Source: Alphaproteobacteria bacterium (lineage in GTDB: Bacteria > Pseudomonadota > Alphaproteobacteria > Rhodobacterales > Rhodobacteraceae). From it: a DNA stretch of 64,000 nucleotides. Under the pieces are notes generated by a model. The model had not been told where the DNA came from. It was given only the letters and a program-made list of their open reading frames with translations, and did not search any database. The stretch spans positions 1 to 64,000 of the forward strand of contig JAUHVR010000011.1 in NCBI GenBank assembly GCA_030424865.1, given 5' to 3'. The position numbers and the translations under genes were made by a program. Shown here piece after piece: positions 7,046-16,445 of the stretch (position 1 is its first letter; each line of letters starts with the position of its first letter).

Positions 7046-9016
7046 ATGACCTGGTCTTTCCCTCTTACCTTGGCGCGCCTTGCCTTGTCATGGGGTCTGT
7101 GGCTGTGTCTGACCGTTTCCGCCCAGGCCCAACTGGCCGAGATCGACCCGGCACAGGACGTGACGCCGCTTTTTGACGAACTGATGTTCCTGGGCTCGAT
7201 CGACCCGGACCCCGGCGCGGCCCTGCGGGCGTTTCGAAATGGCGACTTCCAGCACCAGATGGTCACCGCCCGCTACGGTATGCACTATGCGCCCGAGACA
7301 TGGGCCGCAGCCGAGCTGCGCAACACCGCCCCGTCGGACGGGCGCGCCGGCGATGGTTTTGTCCTGACGATGGATGCGCCGGCGGTCAGCGGCGTGCGGT
7401 TGTACCTCGTGCGCGAGACCGGGTTGACCGAAACGCTGCTGGACTATTCGGTCTTTGAACCCTTCGAGACCTCTGAGCACGCCGTCGCACAGCTGCGATC
7501 CCCAGAGTTCCTGTTGGCCCCGACAGAGCAGGTGACCATTCTGGCCCATGTCCAGCATGGCCCCTTCACAAGCTTTGACCTGGCGCTGCGCACGCCTTCG
7601 GCCCTGAACGAGGCGGTCTTTGCCTGGGGCGTCGGGATGACGGCGTTCTACGCATTCGCGCTGTGCTGCATCCTGTTCTTCCTTGGGTTCCAATTCGCGA
7701 TGCGCAACGCGCTGGGGATGTGGAACGCAGGTCTTTTCCTGGCCTTTCTCGCGCTGATCGCCTTTGTCGACGGGCTGTTGTTCCGGTTCCTTTATCCCCA
7801 ATCCCCCGGCGCGCAATCTCTGGTGGGGTTCTTCATCCTGTTCGCCATCTCGGGCCTGGGCTTTCTGGTTGCAGCCGCAGCGTTGCCAAAGGGACGCCTG
7901 GCACGAGGTGCGCAGGCTCTGGCGGGGCTGTCAGCATTGGGCTACGCCTTTGCCCTGGCACAACCCGGCCCCGTCGCCGTGACCCTGTCTTATGGGCTGA
8001 TCGCGATGATGCTGGGGGCCAACCTGCTGGTGGCTTTGCGTGTACGGCACGACCGGGTGGCACCCAATGTCGGGGTAGTGACGCTGACGGCGCTGGCAGG
8101 GGTCGGCGCGGCCCTCGTGATCGGGCTGGCGCTGTGGGGCCGAGCCGGAGCCTGGCTGGATGCACCCGCGGTCATGAGGATCGTCTTTGCGCTGATGTTG
8201 ATTGCGGTCATGACCGCGTTGACCGTCAACGTCATGGCGCTGCGCCGGCGACAGCTGGCCGCCGTGCAGGACCGGTTGCACGCCGTCGAGGCCGAAGCCC
8301 TGCGCAGCCGCGAGCTGCTCGAGGCCGAGCGCAATTACGTGCGGGCGCGTGAGCTGGCAAGCCACCGGCAAAGGCAATTGGCCACCGCCTCCCATGACCT
8401 CAAGCAACCGCTCTTTTCGCTGCGCATGACCTTTGACGCCATCGCAAGCGACATGAAGCCGGACATCCGTGCGCGGCTGAACGAGGCGTTTGATTACCTT
8501 GACGGGCTGGCACGCGGCTATGTCGACAGCACCGTCCCGGACAAGGACGCGCCCGAAGAGCCCCCCGCCGAGGCTTATCCGGTGCATGTGCCGCTGGCCA
8601 CCGTGGCCCAGATGTTCCAGGGCGAGGCCGTGTCCAAAGGCCTGCGCCTGCGAGTCGTGCCCAGCGCGGTTGAAACAACAGCCCCGCCATTGGTCCTTAT
8701 GCGCATCCTGACAAACCTCGTGTCGAACGCGATCAAATACACCGACCGCGGCGGTGTGGTCGTTGGCCTGCGCCACGCGGACGGCCCGGCGATCGTGGTC
8801 TGCGACAGCGGCCCGGGCCTGACCCGCGAAGAGATCGCGCAGTTTCGCAATCCCTACGAAAAAGGTGCCACATCCCAGGGCCACGGGTTGGGCCTGTCGG
8901 TCTGTTTTGAACTGGCGGAGAAAAACGGCATGACCCTGACCGTCACGTCCAAACCGGGACAGGGCAGCTGTTTCGCCCTGTCCTTGCGCGCCCAGATACC
9001 CAGTCAGGTGGCCTGA
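7046..9016 (+). CDS. Sensor histidine kinase with 7TM-DISM sensor
   Basis: A 656-residue membrane kinase. After a signal peptide (to about residue 28) comes a periplasmic beta-rich 7TMR-DISMED2-like domain (about 30-180). Seven hydrophobic helices (about 185-390), a coiled coil, the H box SHDLKQPL with His450, and an HATPase with N box (NLVSNAIKYT), G1 (DSGPGL) and G2 (GHGLGLS) follow. The ATG at 7046 is preceded by GGAG and begins the signal peptide; the frame is open much further upstream but runs antisense over the regulator. DISM sensors often detect extracellular carbohydrate-like ligands; the ligand here is unknown. The divergent LuxR-type regulator is its likely partner. Confidence 0.9.
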   Translation: MTWSFPLTLARLALSWGLWLCLTVSAQAQLAEIDPAQDVTPLFDELMFLGSIDPDPGAALRAFRNGDFQHQMVTARYGMHYAPETWAAAELRNTAPSDGRAGDGFVLTMDAPAVSGVRLYLVRETGLTETLLDYSVFEPFETSEHAVAQLRSPEFLLAPTEQVTILAHVQHGPFTSFDLALRTPSALNEAVFAWGVGMTAFYAFALCCILFFLGFQFAMRNALGMWNAGLFLAFLALIAFVDGLLFRFLYPQSPGAQSLVGFFILFAISGLGFLVAAAALPKGRLARGAQALAGLSALGYAFALAQPGPVAVTLSYGLIAMMLGANLLVALRVRHDRVAPNVGVVTLTALAGVGAALVIGLALWGRAGAWLDAPAVMRIVFALMLIAVMTALTVNVMALRRRQLAAVQDRLHAVEAEALRSRELLEAERNYVRARELASHRQRQLATASHDLKQPLFSLRMTFDAIASDMKPDIRARLNEAFDYLDGLARGYVDSTVPDKDAPEEPPAEAYPVHVPLATVAQMFQGEAVSKGLRLRVVPSAVETTAPPLVLMRILTNLVSNAIKYTDRGGVVVGLRHADGPAIVVCDSGPGLTREEIAQFRNPYEKGATSQGHGLGLSVCFELAEKNGMTLTVTSKPGQGSCFALSLRAQIPSQVA

Positions 9017-9020
9017 TCAA

Positions 9021-9878
9021 TCACGGACACTTGCCCGCGCTTTTGCGCGCCTCCCCCCGGGAACACAGGTTCACCTTGCCGATCCGGGCGACCTGCCACC
9101 CGGCCTCGACCCGTTCGATCAGCACCCGGTAAGCCTGCCCGGCCACCGAGTCATCGGCCCAGCCCTTTTCCTCGACCTCCAGGGCCAGCTGTGCGCCGTA
9201 CTGGGTCATCTGGACAGTCATTCTGGGGCGGCCTTCCTCTTCGGGATGGGCCGGGAAAAACATGGTCAGGTCCTGCAGGACGTCCCATGGGACCGCGTGG
9301 GTGCCGGTTGGGACCTCGACCTCGGCAAAGCCGTCCAGATCGAAGGGCACCGGCGGCAACCGGTCGGGGCGCGCGCTGGCAGGCCAGAGCGCAACATCGT
9401 ACCCGATGGCAAAGGCATAAGAGACGCGTGTCACCAAGGGCTGGCCGTCCTGCAGCATGTAGTCGTGAACCAGATAGCCGTCCCCCAATCCCGGCGGGAC
9501 ACGGTGCAAGAGCGTTATGCTGTCGCCCTCGATCACCGGGGACGAGGCCAGCGCCTCGGCCGAGAAGGACTGAACCTCTTGCGCGGACCAGTTTGGGGTG
9601 TCGCCTTTGGGACCCGTCACCCGGGCCGAGGGAAAGAACAGCGGGCGCAGGTGGCCCTCTGCTTCCCAAATGAACACGCTCAGGGTGTCGTGGGCCGTTG
9701 TCGCGCAGGGCACCTCGTGCAGCGTTCCGCCCGTCAGGCCATATGACACAGGCGGTTCTTCTGCCGAGCAAAAGCCTGGCGCCACCGCATCGCGCAGCGC
9801 GAAAAGGACATCTGTTTCAGCCGCTTGTGCCGAGGTGGCCATCGCCATGGATGCAATCAGAATGCGAGAGACTGTCAT
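9021..9878 (-). CDS. Hypothetical secreted protein
   Basis: A 285-residue exported protein. The ATG at 9878 gives a clean signal peptide (SRILIASMAMATSAQA) and follows a GGAAGA-like site. The mature part contains paired cysteines (APGFCSAEE and EVPCATT; CSRGEARKSAGKCP at the C-terminus) that probably form disulfides. The C-terminal repeat-free region (YRVLIERVEAGWQVARIG) resembles the ends of small periplasmic beta proteins. No family is recognised. It converges on the histidine kinase gene with only four bases between the stops. Confidence 0.6.
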   Translation of the reverse strand: MTVSRILIASMAMATSAQAAETDVLFALRDAVAPGFCSAEEPPVSYGLTGGTLHEVPCATTAHDTLSVFIWEAEGHLRPLFFPSARVTGPKGDTPNWSAQEVQSFSAEALASSPVIEGDSITLLHRVPPGLGDGYLVHDYMLQDGQPLVTRVSYAFAIGYDVALWPASARPDRLPPVPFDLDGFAEVEVPTGTHAVPWDVLQDLTMFFPAHPEEEGRPRMTVQMTQYGAQLALEVEEKGWADDSVAGQAYRVLIERVEAGWQVARIGKVNLCSRGEARKSAGKCP

Positions 9879-10054
9879 TGTGCAATCTTCCTTCTTGGGA
9901 CCTTGAAAATCTTGTGCTGCCGTCAAAGCTTGTGACACCTGCGCCCCGGAATTCCAGCGGCTTGCTCAACCCACGCATCCGGACCGGGACGTCAGTGCGG
10001 GGACTTGCGTCCATCAAACACGAAGAGACGCTCTTGCCGGAAGTGCGCAGGGGC

Positions 10055-10438
10055 TCACTCGATCGAAATTCGATAGTTTGTTCCGGGTCCGCACTCTTGA
10101 TATGCCGACCGGGCTGTCCTGATGCCAGACCACTTGTCGAAATACGCACCGCCCGCGCGCAAGCGGTACTTGACGACAACCTGAGTGTTGCGCGCCATCG
10201 CGTGGGGCAGGTTTCGTTCCGTTGAATAGATCTGTCCGGGCTGGCGGTCCGAATTGCGGATCGTGTCCGAAGTCACGCCATGCCCCGAAATGGCGTAGTC
10301 GAGGTCGATGATCTTGATCACGTCGCCCGTGTTGTTCACCGCCTCGATGTAGACTTCAGGGCAGGTGCTGCCGGCCAAAGCTGGCGAGACCGAGATCAGG
10401 ACGGTGGCCAGTCCGGCAAAAATAGCTTGGGTGAACAT
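10055..10438 (-). CDS. Hypothetical small secreted protein
   Basis: A 127-residue protein with signal peptide (FTQAIFAGLATVLISVSPALA). The mature domain starts STCPEVYIEAVNNTGDVIKIIDLDY and ends with a second cysteine in YQECGPGTNY, suggesting one disulfide in a beta-rich fold. The ATG at 10438 is preceded by GAAGGGG. It diverges from the DUF4139 gene across about 196 bases. No family is recognised. Confidence 0.6.
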   Translation of the reverse strand: MFTQAIFAGLATVLISVSPALAGSTCPEVYIEAVNNTGDVIKIIDLDYAISGHGVTSDTIRNSDRQPGQIYSTERNLPHAMARNTQVVVKYRLRAGGAYFDKWSGIRTARSAYQECGPGTNYRISIE

Positions 10439-10634
10439 GGTGAAACCCCTTCTGGCTGTTGGCGGCGGTGTCGTGTCCAGAGTGGCGGATCGCGGCCGCG
10501 ATGCGCATGGGGTCGATCCCCCAATTGCGCAGGCGCCGAATGGGGTTTTGGCCCCAGCGCCTTTGGCTTGGGGGCCGTCTAATCCTTGGGGCAGCACGCA
10601 AACAGCGCGCCCTTAACCCCAAGGAGCCATGACC

Positions 10635-12554
10635 ATGTTGAAGACCACCCTTTCCGCGGCCTTGCTGGCCACAACCGGCCTGACCAGCCTGGCGCAAGCC
10701 GCCGAAACACTTGAGATCACCCGCATTGAACTTGGTCAGGCGGGCATTGCGCGCTATGCCATGCAGGGCGCGATCCTTGGCAACAGCCTGAGCTTTGCCA
10801 TCCCGCAAGAGGCCGCCAGCGACGTACTGGCCTCGTTGATCGTGCGAGACCCCGCGGGGGGTGTGATCGATCTGCAGACCGACGTGCCGGGGGCCGAGCG
10901 CACCCTGCTGCGCGGCACACCTTTTGCCAATGGTGTGCAGGCCGATACGGCCTCGATCCTGCGGGCGCTGATCGGGCAGACCATCAGTATCGGGGGTGAA
11001 ACAGGCACCACCCGCGGGTTGTTGATGGGAGTGAACCGCGTTGATGCCGTCGAAAACGGCCAGCGGGTCAGCCGCGACACGGCGCTTATGCTGTCCGATG
11101 GCCAGATGATCGACGTCGTGCTGGCCCCCGGCGCGCAGATCTCGTTCCCGCAAGAGATTGCCGAAACGCTTGCCGCCGCTCTGCAGGCCAAATCGCGCGA
11201 CACCAGCATGACCCAGTTCGACCTGACGCTTGAAGCCATGGGCCCACGCGATATCCAGATGAGCTATGTGACCGAGGCCCCGGCCTGGAAGAATTCCTGG
11301 CGGCTGTTGCTGGACGAAGGGCGGCTGCAGGGCTGGGCGACGCTTGAAAACCTGTCAGGGCAGGACTGGGAGGGCGTTCAGGTCTCGCTGACCACCGGCG
11401 CACCAGTGGCCTATCGGCGCAACCTGATCGACCCGCGCCTGTTGGCGCGACCCGACATCAAGGATCTGGGGCCAGAGCCGGTGCGTGCCCAGAAAGACAG
11501 CGCCGCGCTGGGGTTGCTGAGCCTGCATTCCAGCGGGACGGCACATCAGCGGGCCCTGAAAGGCACGGCCGTTCCGCTGGTCCCAAGTTCGGGCGCCGCG
11601 CGGCAGGGTCAGGCCGAGCAGGCGCATGGCCTGTTGCGCTATGAACTGCCGCACAAGATCGACCTCGCCTATGGGCGGTCGACGACGATGCTGTACCTGG
11701 ACCTGCAGGTAGAGCCGGAAATCCACGCGCTTTACCGCCCCGAAAGTCAGGACGAACGGGTGTTTCTTTCGGTCGCGCTGCACAGCGAAACGCCTCTGGC
11801 CGCGGGCCTGATCTCGGTGCAGGGGGACGGCGGCTTTGTCGGCGACGCACCCTTTGGTGGCGCGCTGGCGGGGCACAGCACGATGCTGCCCTATGCGCTT
11901 GCACCCGGCAGCAAGATGCTGACCACGGTCGAAGACGGCACCGAACTGGCCTCACTCAAGCTCAGCGGGGACCAGTTGCACCTGACGGTCCTGCGCAGCC
12001 GGATCACCGAATATCAGACGGACGTCGCCGAGACCGTTGCACGGTTTACCGTCGATCACCCGGCGCATTTCGGTAAAGTCACCCAGACGAACGGCACCCA
12101 CAACAAGCGTCCCGGAGCAGACAGGATCACGGTGCCGGTCGAAAACGGCAAGGGCCTGATCCGCGTCACCGAGACCACAACCGAAAGCGGCGCGATCCCG
12201 CTCGAGGCGCGCAGCGTCCTGCGCCTGTTGCGCGACATGCAAAACGAAGGCGGCACAGTGGCCCCCGATCTGGTCCCGGTCATTGACCGCGCGCTGGATC
12301 TCTATGCCCAGATCGAACGGGTCGCCAGCCAGCGCAAGACCGTAGAGGCGCAATACGCCGCCCTGAGCACCGAGCAAAAGCGCCTGCGCGACAGCCTTGA
12401 AACCGTGCAGCAGTCGGCGTTGCGGCAACGCTATCTGGAGACGCTGAACGAGACCGAGCAGCGGATTGCCGATGTGCTTGAGCGGACTGATGACCTGCAG
12501 ACGCAAACCGAGCAGTTGAACGAGGCCTTGGTGGCCGTCTTCCGTGAACTTTGA
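10635..12554 (+). CDS. DUF4139 domain-containing secreted protein
   Basis: A 639-residue exported protein with a signal peptide (TTLSAALLATTGLTSLAQA). The middle carries the DUF4139 pattern (WRLLLDEGRLQGWATLENLSGQDWEGVQ, then LTTGAPVAYRR), a domain of unknown role found in surface and periplasmic proteins. The last 90 residues form a glutamate/glutamine-rich coiled coil. The AAGGAG at 10621 is eight bases from the ATG at 10635 and only two from the ATG at 10629, so 10635 is preferred. A rho-independent-type hairpin follows eight bases after the stop. Function is unknown. Confidence 0.8.
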   Translation: MLKTTLSAALLATTGLTSLAQAAETLEITRIELGQAGIARYAMQGAILGNSLSFAIPQEAASDVLASLIVRDPAGGVIDLQTDVPGAERTLLRGTPFANGVQADTASILRALIGQTISIGGETGTTRGLLMGVNRVDAVENGQRVSRDTALMLSDGQMIDVVLAPGAQISFPQEIAETLAAALQAKSRDTSMTQFDLTLEAMGPRDIQMSYVTEAPAWKNSWRLLLDEGRLQGWATLENLSGQDWEGVQVSLTTGAPVAYRRNLIDPRLLARPDIKDLGPEPVRAQKDSAALGLLSLHSSGTAHQRALKGTAVPLVPSSGAARQGQAEQAHGLLRYELPHKIDLAYGRSTTMLYLDLQVEPEIHALYRPESQDERVFLSVALHSETPLAAGLISVQGDGGFVGDAPFGGALAGHSTMLPYALAPGSKMLTTVEDGTELASLKLSGDQLHLTVLRSRITEYQTDVAETVARFTVDHPAHFGKVTQTNGTHNKRPGADRITVPVENGKGLIRVTETTTESGAIPLEARSVLRLLRDMQNEGGTVAPDLVPVIDRALDLYAQIERVASQRKTVEAQYAALSTEQKRLRDSLETVQQSALRQRYLETLNETEQRIADVLERTDDLQTQTEQLNEALVAVFREL

Positions 12555-12561
12555 ACAGGGG

Positions 12562-12590
12562 AAGACCCGGCGTTGCTCTGCCGGGTCTTT
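12562..12590 (+). terminator. Terminator of the DUF4139 gene
   Basis: Perfect 10-base stem AAGACCCGGC / GCCGGGTCTT with an 8-base loop, followed by TCCTGTCTT. It begins eight bases after the stop codon. Confidence 0.75.
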
Positions 12591-12650
12591 CCTGTCTTGG
12601 GTTGGCTCAGGCAATAGCGGCCTGCTGGTGCCCATGAAACCCGGTGGGTT

Positions 12651-13052
12651 TCAGGCCCTTCCCGTCGAACGCCGCGCCTCTTGCGCCGGGATCAGCTCTG
12701 CAGGCAGGCTTTCGCTCCAAAGCCGCAATTCCTCAAGAAACCCAAGGGCCGTTCGGCCGAACTCGGTGATCTCGTACTGGACCGACACGGGCGCGGTGTC
12801 CATGACCTGTCTGGTCACCAGACCCTGCGCCTGCAACTGCCGCAACCGCTCGGTGATCATCTTTTTGGACGCGCCGCCGATCATGCGTGCCAGATCGTTG
12901 AAGCGCACCGGCCCATCCTTGAGATGCCAAAGGATCGACCCTGTCCACTTGCCGCCAATGACCCGCATCCCGCGCTCGATGGCGCAGGGCGTGTCACAGG
13001 CATCATGGACGGTTTTGCGGCCCTTCGGGTCTTGGTCGACGCGGGCTTTCAT
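12651..13052 (-). CDS. HxlR-family transcriptional regulator
   Basis: A 133-residue winged-helix HxlR regulator. CAIERGMRVIGGKWTGSILWHLKDGPVRFNDLARMIGGASKKMITERLRQLQ is replaced here by its key marks: the family cysteine in DTPCAIERG, the IGGKWT core, and a wing ending SVQYEITEFG. The cysteine near the N-terminus is the thiol or electrophile sensor in some HxlR proteins. The ATG at 13052 was preferred to the one at 13103 because the latter would put a palindromic operator-like site inside the coding region. It diverges from a glutathione S-transferase it probably represses. Confidence 0.85.
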   Translation of the reverse strand: MKARVDQDPKGRKTVHDACDTPCAIERGMRVIGGKWTGSILWHLKDGPVRFNDLARMIGGASKKMITERLRQLQAQGLVTRQVMDTAPVSVQYEITEFGRTALGFLEELRLWSESLPAELIPAQEARRSTGRA

Positions 13053-13076
13053 TGCGGCAATCCCTTCGGTTTTCAG

Positions 13077-13092
13077 GTTACAAAAAGTATAC
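13077..13092. promoter_or_regulatory. Candidate HxlR operator
   Basis: GTTACAAAAAGTATAC lies in the divergent gap between the HxlR regulator and the GST gene. Its core TAC-N5-GTA is a perfect dyad, the size and AT-rich centre seen in HxlR/YodB-type operators. The assignment is inference from position and symmetry. Confidence 0.45.
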
Positions 13093-13182
13093 TGGTTGAT
13101 CATGGTGCCCTTCAATCGCAAATAGTCCCGCAGTTGACCCTTTGATCGAACCCGCCTGATCGCCACCCACCGGAGCCCCGCC

Positions 13183-13899
13183 ATGCCACAGCCCGACATC
13201 CACCTTTACACGGCCGCCACCATGAACGGCTACAAGCCCGTCATCCTGCTGGAAGAGCTGGGTGTGCCCTATGACCTGACCTTCATCGATTTTGCAAAAT
13301 CCGAGCAGAAGGCGCCGGATTACCTGGCGCTCAACCCCAATGGAAAAATCCCCACCATCGAGGACCGCAGCGAGGGCCGCGCCATCTTCGAAAGCGGCGC
13401 GATCCTGTGGCACCTTGCGCAGAAATACGGTCGGTTCCTGTCAGACGATCCGATCGTCAGATCCGAAACGCTGCAGTGGTTGTTCTTTCAGGTCGGGCAT
13501 GTGGGGCCGATGATGGGTCAGGCAATGTATTTTCAGCGCATCGCTGCGCCAAACGGTCATGATGATCCGTTTGCGATCCGGCGATACGTCGACGAAAGCC
13601 GCCGGTTGCTCGAGGTGCTGAACACCCGGCTAGAGGAGCGCGCGTACCTGGTGGGCGATTACTCGGTTGCGGATATGGCAACCTACCCTTGGGCGCGCGC
13701 CCATGTCTGGGCCCGGGTCGAAGTCGATGATCTGCCGAATCTGAAAGCCTGGTTTGACCGCATCGATGCCCGGCCGGCCGTACAAAAGGCGCTGACCATC
13801 CCCAAGGCGCAGCCCCAGTTCTGGGCGGCTGATGCGGATGACGGATCCTTCGCCGTCGAGAATGCCGCGCGGTTTGCGGGCGACGTCAAGCCCACCTGA
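13183..13899 (+). CDS. Glutathione S-transferase, Ure2p/YfcG-like
   Basis: A 238-residue GST. The N-terminal thioredoxin-like domain (residues about 5-90) has TAATMNGYKPVILLEELG, the conserved cis-proline in GKIPTIED, and the glutathione gamma-glutamyl contact ESGAILWHLA. The all-helical C-terminal domain follows, with the DxAxYPW-type segment SVADMATYPWARAH. Ure2p/YfcG proteins often act as glutathione-dependent disulfide reductases or thiol peroxidases rather than as conjugating enzymes. The divergent HxlR regulator suggests induction by electrophile or thiol stress. Confidence 0.88.
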   Translation: MPQPDIHLYTAATMNGYKPVILLEELGVPYDLTFIDFAKSEQKAPDYLALNPNGKIPTIEDRSEGRAIFESGAILWHLAQKYGRFLSDDPIVRSETLQWLFFQVGHVGPMMGQAMYFQRIAAPNGHDDPFAIRRYVDESRRLLEVLNTRLEERAYLVGDYSVADMATYPWARAHVWARVEVDDLPNLKAWFDRIDARPAVQKALTIPKAQPQFWAADADDGSFAVENAARFAGDVKPT

Positions 13900-13922
13900 C
13901 CGGGGCGCAAAACAGGTGGCTT
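13888..13922 (+). terminator. Possible terminator between GST and MoaD-like genes
   Basis: AAGCCCACCTG pairs with CAGGTGGCTT (one bulged C) across a 13-base loop that includes the end of the GST gene. It lies between two convergent genes and could serve both. Confidence 0.45.
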
Positions 13923-13938
13923 GGGCGCGGGTTGTCAA

Positions 13939-14184
13939 TCAGCCGCCCGCCAGGCGGCGCATCAGCATGACCTCTGCCCCTTCGGGCAGTTCACGCGACC
14001 AGTCATCGCGATAGATCACCCCATCCACGGCAACCGCCACCTGCCCGCGGATGGGGGCAGCCAGGCCGGGATAGCGCTCTTCAAGCTTGCGCAGCATTTC
14101 GCGGATGGTGCGCGCCTCGACGCGCACCACGCTTTGATTGTCAGCCAGGGGCCGCAGACCGGCCCAGAGCTTGACCTCGATCAT
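13939..14184 (-). CDS. MoaD/ThiS-like sulfur-carrier protein
   Basis: An 81-residue ubiquitin-fold protein of the MoaD/ThiS type: beta start (MIEVKLWAGLRPLA), helix with LRKLEERYPGL, AVAVDGVIY, then PEGAEVMLMRRLAGG ending in the Gly-Gly that is adenylated and thiocarboxylated. MoaD donates sulfur during molybdopterin synthesis. Here it is the last gene of a molybdenum hydroxylase operon, and its ATG overlaps the stop of the molybdopterin subunit as ATGA. A dedicated role in cofactor sulfuration or maturation of that enzyme is inferred. The length fits the family. Confidence 0.8.
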   Translation of the reverse strand: MIEVKLWAGLRPLADNQSVVRVEARTIREMLRKLEERYPGLAAPIRGQVAVAVDGVIYRDDWSRELPEGAEVMLMRRLAGG

Positions 14185-16445
14185 CCGTCCTGCGCGTCGG
14201 CCAGCGCCGCCAGGATCCGGGGCGGAGAGATCGGGATGTGGGACATCCGTACACCCACCGCGTTCGAGACCGCATTAGCAACCGCCGCCAAAGGCGGAAC
14301 GATCGAGGTTTCCCCAACCCCGCGCACACCGTAAGGGTGGTTCGGGTTCGGGATCTCAAGGATCTGCGTGTCGATCATTGGCAGATCGGAACAGACCGGA
14401 ATGCGGTAGTCCAGGAAACCCGGGTTCTGCAGCCGTCCGTCCGCGCCATAGATGTATTCCTCGTTCAGGGCCCAGCCGATGCCCTGCGTGGCTCCGCCCT
14501 GGTACTGACCTTCGACATAAGACGGATGCACCGCCTTGCCGGCGTCCTGGATCACGGTATAGCGAACAACGCGGCTCGACCCGGTTTCGGGATCGACCTC
14601 GATATCGCAGATATGCGTGGCGAACGAGACGCCGGCGCCATCGGCCACCAGTTCCGAATGTCCCGCGATGGGGCCCCCGGTGTTGCCCGCCTCGGCAGCA
14701 ATCTCCTTGACCGACAGCGGAGCACGGTTGCCATGGTTCTGTCCGGCGGCATGGGCATGGCCGTCTTCCCAATAGACATCCTCGACCGGGATATCCCACA
14801 TGGTCGCCGCCCGTTCCCGCATGATCTGGATCGCGTTGCGCGCCGCCGAGATGGTGGCCATCGAGCTGGAAAAGGTGCCCCGGCTGCCATCGGTCATGTC
14901 GTTGTAGCCCAGCGTTGCCGTGTCGGCGATGACCGCCTTGACGTCCTGATAGTCGATGCCCAGTTCTTCGGCCGCCACCAAAGACAGCGAAGCGCGCGAG
15001 CCGCCAACATCAACGGTGCCCACCGCCAGCGTAACGGTGCCATCGGCGTTGATGTTCAGGTCGGAACAGGTTTGACCGCCGAAGTTGAACCAGAATCCGC
15101 AGGCCATGCCACGACCCTGGTTCGGGCCCAGCGGCGCGTTCATGTGCGGATGGTCCTTGGCGGCTTGCAGCGTCGGACCGATGCCGATGGGGCCATAGAC
15201 CGGCCCGTAAGAACTGCGGGTGCCTTCCGAAGCGGCGTTCTTGATGCGGAACTCGACCGCATCCATGCCGATCTTGGCCGCCAGCTCGTCCACCGCGCTT
15301 TCCACGGCAAAGGCCGCCATCGGGGCCGAGGGTGCGCGGTACGCGGCCACCTTGGGGCGGTTCACCAGCACCTCGTAGCCGACGGTCTTGACGTGCTCGA
15401 GGTCGTAGCAGGCAAAGGCGGTCATCGCGCCGAGTTCCGCCCACATGTCGGCATAGGGACCGTTTGTGTAGCGTAGCGTGGCGCTGGCCGCGGTGATCCG
15501 GCCGTCCCTGGTGGCACCAATCTTGACGTCGATCGAGGTGGCACTGGTCGGGCCCGAGGCGCGGAACACCTCTTCGCGTGACATCACCAGTTTCACCGGC
15601 CGGTTCGCCTTGCGCGACAGTGCCAGCGCCACCGGCTCGGCCCAGACATGGGTCTTGCCGCCAAAGCCGCCGCCGATCTCGGACGAGGTCACGCGCAGCT
15701 TGGACACCTCCAGCCCCAGCAGTTCGGCGCATTTCTGGCGATAGACAAAATGCCCCTGGGTGCAGACCCAAAGCTCGGCGGTGCCGTCGGGGTTGCAGCT
15801 GGCCACACAGGCGTGCGGCTCGATATAGCCCTGGTGGGTCTGTTCCGTCTTGTAGCTGCGCTCGACGGTCACATCGGCAGCGGCAAAGCCCGCCTCGACA
15901 TCGCCATGCCCCAGCTCGGCCCGGTTCGCCACGTTGGATGGCGTGGTCGGTGCCGGCTCGATGCCCGAAGTAAAGACGGTGTCGTAAAGCAACGGCGCAT
16001 CGGGTGCCATGGCGGCATCGACATCGACCACATGCGGCAGAATCTCGTAGTCGACCTCGATCAACTTCATGGCGGCGGTGGCCGTCTTTTCATCGATGGC
16101 GGCAACCGCGGCGACGGCGTGGCCGTCGTATTTCGCCGTGTCTCGGGCCATGCAGTTGTCGAGCGTGGCAAACAGCCCCTCGTCGCCGTTGCTCAGATCC
16201 GGCAGATCGGCAGACGTGATGACCGCTTTGACCCCCTTCAGCGCCTCGGCTTTCGAGGTGTCGATGCTCTTGATCCGGGCATGGGCGTGCGGGCTGCGCA
16301 GCACGCGGGCGACCAGCTGACCCGGCATGTTGAAATCTGCGCCATAGCGCGCGCGCCCTGTGACTTTGTCGACCCCATCGGGGCGCGTGGGCCGGGTGCC
16401 GACCGACTTGAAGGCCTTGTCTTGCAATGTTGTGTCCAGGCTCAT
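14181..16445 (-). CDS. Molybdenum hydroxylase large subunit (xanthine dehydrogenase/CoxL family)
   Basis: A 754-residue molybdopterin-binding subunit binding molybdenum-cytosine dinucleotide. It begins with the fused aldehyde oxidase a/b hammerhead (GVDKVTGRARYGADF). Later marks include GGGFGGKTHVWAEPVAL and the active-site loop AYRAPSAPMAAFAVES near residue 367. That loop lacks the AYRCSFR sequence of true form I CO dehydrogenase, so the substrate is likely an aldehyde or N-heterocycle rather than CO. C-terminal GVRGVGETSIVPPLAAV carries the conserved glutamate that deprotonates substrate. It overlaps both neighbours by four bases. Confidence 0.9.
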   Translation of the reverse strand: MSLDTTLQDKAFKSVGTRPTRPDGVDKVTGRARYGADFNMPGQLVARVLRSPHAHARIKSIDTSKAEALKGVKAVITSADLPDLSNGDEGLFATLDNCMARDTAKYDGHAVAAVAAIDEKTATAAMKLIEVDYEILPHVVDVDAAMAPDAPLLYDTVFTSGIEPAPTTPSNVANRAELGHGDVEAGFAAADVTVERSYKTEQTHQGYIEPHACVASCNPDGTAELWVCTQGHFVYRQKCAELLGLEVSKLRVTSSEIGGGFGGKTHVWAEPVALALSRKANRPVKLVMSREEVFRASGPTSATSIDVKIGATRDGRITAASATLRYTNGPYADMWAELGAMTAFACYDLEHVKTVGYEVLVNRPKVAAYRAPSAPMAAFAVESAVDELAAKIGMDAVEFRIKNAASEGTRSSYGPVYGPIGIGPTLQAAKDHPHMNAPLGPNQGRGMACGFWFNFGGQTCSDLNINADGTVTLAVGTVDVGGSRASLSLVAAEELGIDYQDVKAVIADTATLGYNDMTDGSRGTFSSSMATISAARNAIQIMRERAATMWDIPVEDVYWEDGHAHAAGQNHGNRAPLSVKEIAAEAGNTGGPIAGHSELVADGAGVSFATHICDIEVDPETGSSRVVRYTVIQDAGKAVHPSYVEGQYQGGATQGIGWALNEEYIYGADGRLQNPGFLDYRIPVCSDLPMIDTQILEIPNPNHPYGVRGVGETSIVPPLAAVANAVSNAVGVRMSHIPISPPRILAALADAQDG

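Noticed and set aside
14181-16445. Possible form I CO dehydrogenase (CoxL)
   Set aside because: The active-site loop is AYRAPSAP, not AYRCSFR, so CO oxidation is not supported.
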